A DNA stretch of 25,590 nucleotides, from contig NAOQ01000184.1 of the NCBI GenBank assembly GCA_002751075.1, forward strand, positions 60,824 through 86,413. The letters are read 5' to 3'. The notes beneath the pieces are model-generated. The model did no database searches. It worked only from the letters and a program-made list of their open reading frames with translations, and was not told the DNA's origin. Each line of letters starts with the position of its first letter. Position 1 is the stretch's first letter. The DNA comes from Ichthyophonus hoferi. Its lineage: Eukaryota; Opisthokonta; Ichthyosporea; Ichthyophonida; Ichthyophonidae. Position numbers and translations under genes: made by a program. Shown piece after piece: positions 19,665-25,590 of this stretch.

Positions 19665-20900
19665 ATGAGTCACACACAAGAAACCTACCTAGGAACGATT
19701 ACCCACTTCCAAGAGCATAGACATAAGGAAGGCAAGGCATCAGAGGAGAAGTCAGGGTCTGTGCCTAGGACAGAGAGGAAGAAACAGAGAGTTTGTTTTT
19801 CTAGTGATTCAAAAGGAGGCAGTCTGTCTCAGGATGTTCAGGACAAATTCGTCAGTTCTAGTTTTGACATTAGTAGATTCAACAAACGTACAGCAGTGGA
19901 CCAGGACGAGAACCTGAAATATAACTGTACAGTTCACAACAGGGTTACTGAGGCTCAGCAACTTAAAAGCACTTCCACTGAGAAATCTACAAACACCTCT
20001 CCGCACTGTACCATGCCAGAGGAGAATTAAACGCAGAGTGCACAGGGACATGATCCTGCCCAGGAGCAACAATTGCATTTTCCTAGAAGTCAGCCAGTGT
20101 TCACAGTGGAGATGGTTCAACAACTGCTCAAGAAAATGGGAGGAGGGGCTTCCAAAACAATCATCCCTCTACTTATCCCTTGGAACGAGATATTCACTGA
20201 CAGTGACAAAGGTATCAGCTACACAAATAGGCTGAAAGAATCATTAACAAAATGTAAGTTTTAATGTGTATCTAGGCCATGGAAGATCGGCCTACAGGTC
20301 AGCAGCTACTCAACATAACCAGAGTGTCAGTAGAGGAAGTTACAGCTAGACATTACCTATACACATCAGTCTCTGCCAAGTAACATTTAATAGCTGAGTG
20401 AGAGGAAAACCAGTTTTCTTTTTATACTTGAAAAGGGCTGAAAAAGCAATTCGATGGGAAGAATACAGCCCAGCAGACAACCTACATCTTAGGGTATCTA
20501 GACATTTCATTTAAGCCCAATGAGAGTGGAACCAAACCAAGTACATTAGATGGTTGTTAGCGGCTAACAAAAGATTGAAGGGAACAGTGATGGAGCAGCA
20601 TGATCAAGCAGTGGTAATGTGGATCATCCATGACCTAAATCATATAAGTATGGAGATCAAGTTAAAGCTTGCCAGCAGGTTACAAAGAGCTGGGGAATCC
20701 TTAAGGAATTCATAGAGGACATGGCCTCTTACGTTAAGTTGGGGTTGAAGCGGAAATTTGGAAGCCAGCAGAATGGAAGGGAGGAACATGAGCCAAGAGC
20801 AAATGTAGGATATTATGAAAATGATGAGCAGAAATTATGCTCAATATGTGAAGGAACATGCACAACAGCTAAGTGTCCTATCCTATCTTGAATGAACAAG
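19665..20900 (+). pseudogene. gag-like region of the copia element
   Basis: The region begins with a charged, Ser-rich stretch (KKQRVCFSSDSKGG) whose counterpart occurs after the right repeat. It ends near a Cys-rich patch around 20840-20880 that may be the remains of a nucleocapsid. Assigned mainly by position between the left repeat and the protease-like and integrase parts. Broken. Confidence 0.5.
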
Positions 20901-21095
20901 CTCAGCATGAATGCAAGTCAGCAGTCCGAGAAAAAGCCTTGACCGCTATGCAATCCAAGATACCAAAAAGGTAACAATGAGGAGCAGCAGAGATTTCACC
21001 AAGGATGGAAAAAAAATTGGGGAAAGTATCCCACACAGAAGGGCAGGAAACCCCAGAGCACTGCATACACTACAGAGGAGGAATCAGAGAAGGAA

Positions 21096-21573
21096 TTGTC
21101 ATATATAGCCACATGTTATGTCAATGCAGTTGATATTGAGGGAGTAGAGCCAAATGCAAGTTTTGTACTTAACAGTAGTTCATCAAGGTATTTCCACTTC
21201 AGAGGAGATGACTTCATCACTTTCACTCCAGGAATATCATATATATGTTGGGAAAGTGGATTGAAGAGCATGGCTTTAGGACCCCGCAGCAATGGTTAGC
21301 TGCTAGAATAGATAAAGCAGTGAGTCACATTAGATTTCATATGTACTGTTGGTACCAAATTTAAAGCTAAACCTATTCTCAATTCCATCTTTGAATGGAA
21401 AAGGCATCACAACTGTGTTCAAGGATGACACAGTAACAATATTTCAAAATGGAGTAATTGTGATGCAAGGAACAAGGAAGAATAACATTATATATAGGTT
21501 GGATGCTCCCGTGATCCCACTACAGGAAATGAAAAGGAACACTGATAGTAAAGAACAAACCTCTGCTCACTAG
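21096..21573 (+). pseudogene. Protease-like and pre-integrase part of copia pol
   Basis: The segment with ASFVLNSSSSRYF resembles the copia protease site pattern W.LDSGAS.H. Further on, VPNLKLNLFSIPSLNGKGI matches the conserved VP.L..NLLS...L stretch between protease and integrase, followed by an NNIIYRLDA that fits the usual G.LY.L. Broken. Confidence 0.65.
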
Positions 21574-21641
21574 GAGACCAACAAGGTAGTTGAAAAACAA
21601 TCTCCTACCGTACTACAGAATCAGAAGCTTAATTAGGCCTA

Positions 21642-22632
21642 ATGGCTTATGTAATTCTTCATTCCAGATTCATGCACCCAAGTCTAGCCAACATGCCTCT
21701 TACACTGGCAATGTCTAACAATGCAATGATGGACAAGAAAAATAGAGACTGTAGAACATGCAGTATGTTCAAAACAAAAAGAACTTCATACCCAGAGAGG
21801 ACAAACCAAGCTACTAGAGTACTACAAAGAGTACATTTGAACCTAGCCGGATCTTTGTGCAGATCCTACTCTGGCTTTCAATATGTGGTAACTTTTACTG
21901 ATGAGTACTCACGCTCTGTCAAAGTATATTTACTCAGGAAGAAATCAGACACTTTTGAGTTGCTCAAGAAATACCTACACCACTGCCATGCACAACAAGC
22001 CTATGGGCACCCTGGTTACCGGCAATGGAATAGAGTACCTCAACAAAAAATTCTCATCATCTCTGGAGAAACTCGGGATCCATCATCAGACCACTGTCCC
22101 TTATCATCCTGAGCAGAATGGAGTCAGTAAAAAAATGGACCAGACATTGTTCACAATGACAAGGAGTGCTAGAATAGAGAGTGGTCACCCTCAATATCTT
22201 TGGGATAAAACTATCAAGTCCGCAGCTCTCACCTTAAACGTGCTGCCAATAAGGTGTCTACTAAAATCAACACTACCATGGGACTTATGGCAACAATCAA
22301 CCACGCCTTTCAATAGACTCAGAGTTTATAAATGCAGATGCTACTATAAAAGTAAGACCTTCAACAAGATGGCACTGAGAGGATGGGAGTTAGTGACTCT
22401 GAGATATCAGGAGACCCAGAAAGCATACAGGCTGTTGGATACTAAGAATAGGCAGCTAATTATTAGTAGAGACGTCAAATATTTAGAGGCAAGTTTCTCC
22501 TATGCTATAAAACAATCCAAGCTTCTACCCGACCATAAGGATAAGCCCCCAAGAAAAAACAAAGCTACCAGTACAACTGGAGATGACCCATTACCTACAA
22601 AACATGATCTTTCTTTTTTGAAGGAGCTCTAG
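21642..22632 (+). pseudogene. Copia integrase region
   Basis: Typical copia integrase signatures are visible: a HPSLANMPL stretch with CRTCSMFKTKR (the H and C residues of the zinc-binding head), YVVTFTDEYSRSVKVYLL, IHHQTTVPYHPEQNGV around the last acidic residue of the DDE core, then LNVLPIR, LRVYKCRCYY and YRLLDTKNRQLIISRDV near the C-terminal end. The pattern is Ty1/copia rather than gypsy. Broken. Confidence 0.88.
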
Positions 22633-23069
22633 AAGGACAATTCAACTCAAGGAGAGTTGGGTATGGAAAGAAGGGATATGACGATTGAGGAATCAAGGAG
22701 GGATAAAATTGAAGAGCCAGTGGACAGATAGAGTAAGAAAAATGAGGAGAAGACAGACTGGAGAGAAGGCATTGACACACCTCAACAAAAAATTAAGTAT
22801 GCACCCTCCACTACTAGGTTAGGCCAGAAATACTAATCAGACCTAACCTCAACACATGAAGTATACTCAGCAACCGCAGTCAATCTATTTTTCCAAACTG
22901 TACTTAAGTCAGTACGTGCAGCATCTGACTTGGAAGAAGTTTGATGTTTCTATCATACCTTTGGATTGTATATCCCAGAAAATCAGATGCACATCCCTTG
23001 GTCCTTGGTGTAGAATTAATTGGAGAAAGCTTTAACAAAGATCTTCCTGTTGGTAGGGTCTTTGGATAT
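22633..23069 (+). other. Segment between integrase and right repeat
   Basis: No reverse transcriptase or RNase H motif recognised. A short stretch near 22850-22940 is open but carries no motif I know. Probably decayed internal sequence of the element. Confidence 0.5.
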
Positions 23070-23579
23070 TATTGAAGTATTTCAACCCTTACAAGTGTTT
23101 GTCCTGCATACTTCATAATGTCTTCTACAAAGCTACTCATTGTTTATGTAGTATTTGAACCTCTAAATATTAAATAGAGTTTAAAATAAGGTTTCAATCG
23201 GTAATTAAAAGTTAGACATTAGTTAATGATAATTAATTAATCACATGGTACCCCTAATTATAGTTAATTAAGACTAGATGTTGAATGCAGTCTAAAACGT
23301 AAATTTACCGTAGTTTTACATAGTGTTGATCATTGATGGATATTTAATCACAATCACACATAGTGATTAATGATACATACGCAATGCATAGAATCCAGAA
23401 CAATTTTTGGTATAATCATTAGATAGGATGTTGCTGATAAAGTGTAAAATAACCGTTAGGTTGAGTTTCTAGCCGATAATATGCTTATTTCAAATGCTTA
23501 TCCCATGGTCAACTGGTGTTGATCTGAACAAACAACTGTATAGCCAGCAATTACAGACTTGGTCTAGATCCTGGTTTCA
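23070..23579 (+). repeat. Right terminal repeat of the copia element
   Basis: About 510 bp homologous to 19108-19610 over its full length, roughly three-quarters identical by eye. It is followed by gag-like sequence, as the left repeat is, so it also serves as the left repeat of a second partial copy. Confidence 0.7.
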
Positions 23580-23925
23580 TAGTGTATAACAATAAAAGTT
23601 AAGCACATTATGTATATCCCCATTTAAGTAGTAGTAATGATCAACTTCAGTGATTAGGATTGAATGTAAAACTATGATAGAAATAGCAAATAAATTGGGG
23701 TTTACAGAAAAAAAACAAAAAAAACAAGGCGTCCAATTCTCCTCTGACACAAGTGATGAGAATACATCAGGAAACTTCCTTCATCACTTTGATATTACTA
23801 CAAGTCCCGAATCAAGTAAAATAAAAGAGGGACATCACCTATCCATTGACAGTGACTCAGAATTAACATTAAGCAGTGAGGATTCCCACAGCCATAATAA
23901 GGACATCATCAAGATAACAGCATAG
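23580..23925 (+). pseudogene. Second gag-like segment, start of another related copia copy
   Basis: The stretch KKQGVQFSSDTSDENTSG with a following FDITTSPES parallels KKQRVCFSSDSKGG with SSFDISRF after the left repeat. It lies at about the same distance from its repeat. Homology stops soon after. It is the beginning of a second, fragmentary copy in the same orientation. Confidence 0.6.
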
Positions 23926-25590
23926 AGCTAGTAATTGGTTACACACATGGGATATATAATGGCATAAGTTCCAGTTAGCTGGGTACATGTTCCGAGTTTA
24001 TAGGAACTTATCCAATGTTTAATTCCAGGAGAATCCACTAATGTGTAGGTGGTAGAGACATTGGATAATTTTTATATACAATTAGGGCGGTCAGCATACG
24101 TTATCATAGAGGTTTGTAGCATGTAAATTAGGTTTTCCAATGGAGCATAGAGATAGGTGGAACAGATATCTAGTTGTGTCAGGTTGTACCAATGAAAAGT
24201 AGCAATAACAAGGAGTGTCTCAATGGTAAAAAACTAGCTACCAGAGATGAAATGTTGTAGAAATACTTGTTCTTGGCTCTCATGCTCCCCTGAGTAGCAC
24301 ATAGGCAAGTATTGTTTTGTGTAACATTGTCATGGTTATCTCTCATTCTGTGGTAAACCTATAAGCTACATGTAATAGTTTGATCCTTGGGGACTTGATC
24401 CCAAGGAATTAAAGTCCAGGTATGGAACTTATTAATTGTGCTGAGTTCAGTGTGCATGGCTATGATAGATAGTTGGTTTATATATCTAATTAGACACCTG
24501 CTGATAGATTTGCTTGATTGGTTTGTGATATTTCTTGTGGGTTAACCTAGTAGTTAGTGTTTTCCAATCATGTATGTTTTTAAGACCACAAATAATGCCA
24601 ACACAACTAGCTTTTTTTTATATTCATGACTAGAAAACTTTCAAAAGTTTCACTCAGGATATCAAGAGTTATATACGTATTATACAAGACAAGATTCTTC
24701 ATGCCCGATTTATTCATGTACTACTTCATCATTCATAGTGATGCACTAATAGGAAAATGCTTCTACTAATAAAGCTATATTTAATAAAGTTAATAAGATG
24801 ATAACACCAGTAATTGTTAACTTAATATTGTGTAGAAATGTTGACTATAATATATATATATATATATAAACTACTATCTATGCTATGCTGGAGTACTCTG
24901 TGTAAGTTATTATTCCAGTGCAGTTAGTGCTCTGAAATTGTAGAAACCTGGGAAATCATGAGATCACATGATATACTTGGTAATAATAGTAAATAGCGTC
25001 GTGATTGCCTGTGATCACAATTTTCAATCAAAAATTCTGATCTCAACACTAATATTGACATAGAGGTCAGTATGGAACTGACAAGCGAGCTGAGGTTTAG
25101 GGCAGTTGAAGTGCCATGAACCTACTATTGAAGGACTGTTGTGAGGCCTTGGTGCAGTGGTGTGTACTACTGGTGAGCGTTGGTAGTATGTCTCATTGTA
25201 GACCATGGTAGTATGGGAGGCTTTCCATGTAAGAGTACCACCTGCAGTGTGCTCCAGACTATCTAGAATGCGCCTAAATTAAGGTCAAGTAGCATGCCAA
25301 ACATTGAATGGCCAGTATACTCGAATAATATTGTTTTATTGATAATGAGAGTTATTGAGTTTGGTAGACATTGTTTTATATTAGTTTAAGAATTGCGTAA
25401 GTGTTTCTGAAGGATGTAGCATGATGCCATCTAAGACTTTTGGGATTTGTCAGATTTCAGTGTACTGTAGCATTTCTTGGGTCATAATGGGCATTTTTGG
25501 TATGCCCATTCAATTTTATTGAAATATAGGATACAAGTGTTAATGTATTCATGTTGACTAATTAAGTGATAAATATACGTGCGGCATTGT
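23926..25590. other. Right end of window; no gene recognised
   Basis: AT-rich DNA with a (TA)n tract at 24847-24868 and an 11-bp inverted repeat at 24008-24068. The 60-codon minus-strand frame at 25024-25206 has no motif. I see no RNA gene or clear exon, and no further copia domain. Confidence 0.5.
24008..24068. repeat. 11-bp inverted repeat with 39-nt loop
   Basis: TTATCCAATGT at 24008-24018 is the exact reverse complement of ACATTGGATAA at 24058-24068. No further pairing was found beyond a wobble pair. Confidence 0.6.

Larger units (their letters stand above)
19108..23579 (+). mobile_element. Old, broken Ty1/copia retrotransposon
   Basis: Two related terminal segments (19108-19610 and 23070-23579) flank an internal region whose parts follow copia order: a gag-like region, a protease-like region and an integrase. 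No reverse transcriptase or RNase H block was recognised between the integrase and the right repeat. The element is clearly dead, with many breaks (more than half a dozen). The two terminal repeats are roughly three-quarters identical by eye, which points to an old insertion. No matching target-site duplication was found at the outer ends. No initiator-Met primer site like that of the LTR at 16949 is seen after the left repeat, so the two belong to different copia lineages. Confidence 0.85.

Noticed and set aside
1-25590. CRISPR array or bacterial operon structure
   Set aside because: No regularly spaced direct repeats; spliceosomal introns, nuclear tRNAs and retrotransposons show the DNA is eukaryotic.

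Overview
AT-rich eukaryotic DNA, almost certainly from an invertebrate animal. The evidence is an intron-rich gene with animal-type features, two nuclear tRNA genes, Ty1/copia relics (one with an initiator-Met tRNA primer site) and microsatellites. I cannot name the phylum.

The best-supported gene is on the plus strand at 1916-9438: an 11-exon orthologue of HEI10/CCNB1IP1, the meiotic RING-finger pro-crossover factor. All ten introns are GT-AG and the exons sum to 1017 nt (338 codons plus stop). It includes a 16-nt microexon that carries the core of the RING. A tRNA-Ala(TGC) gene lies in intron 3 in the same orientation. Left of HEI10, small minus-strand exons suggest a head-to-head neighbour running off the window edge. 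E2F-type motifs lie near the shared 5' ends.

From 9.5 to 10.26 kb there is a diverged head-to-tail duplication, one copy of which carries a (CTAT)n microsatellite. At 11248-11793 (minus) lies a single-exon 181-residue protein that ends exactly in WRPW, the Groucho/TLE-binding tetrapeptide, but has no bHLH domain. From about 11.9 to 16.4 kb I see no firm gene, only faint LINE-like reverse transcriptase traces.

From 16.4 to 19.0 kb the minus strand carries coding-like exons with matching splice phases that I cannot name: an unknown gene ending at 16468, and a possible small lysine-tailed membrane protein at 18628-18970. Between them is tRNA-Pro(AGG). A 153-bp copia-type LTR with its primer-binding site sits in the inferred intron of the first.

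From 19108 to about 23.9 kb lies an old, broken Ty1/copia element. Two long terminal repeat-like segments flank gag-like, protease-like and integrase regions. The right repeat is followed by a second gag-like segment, so the locus looks like a chain of two related elements sharing one repeat. The last 1.6 kb holds nothing I can identify.
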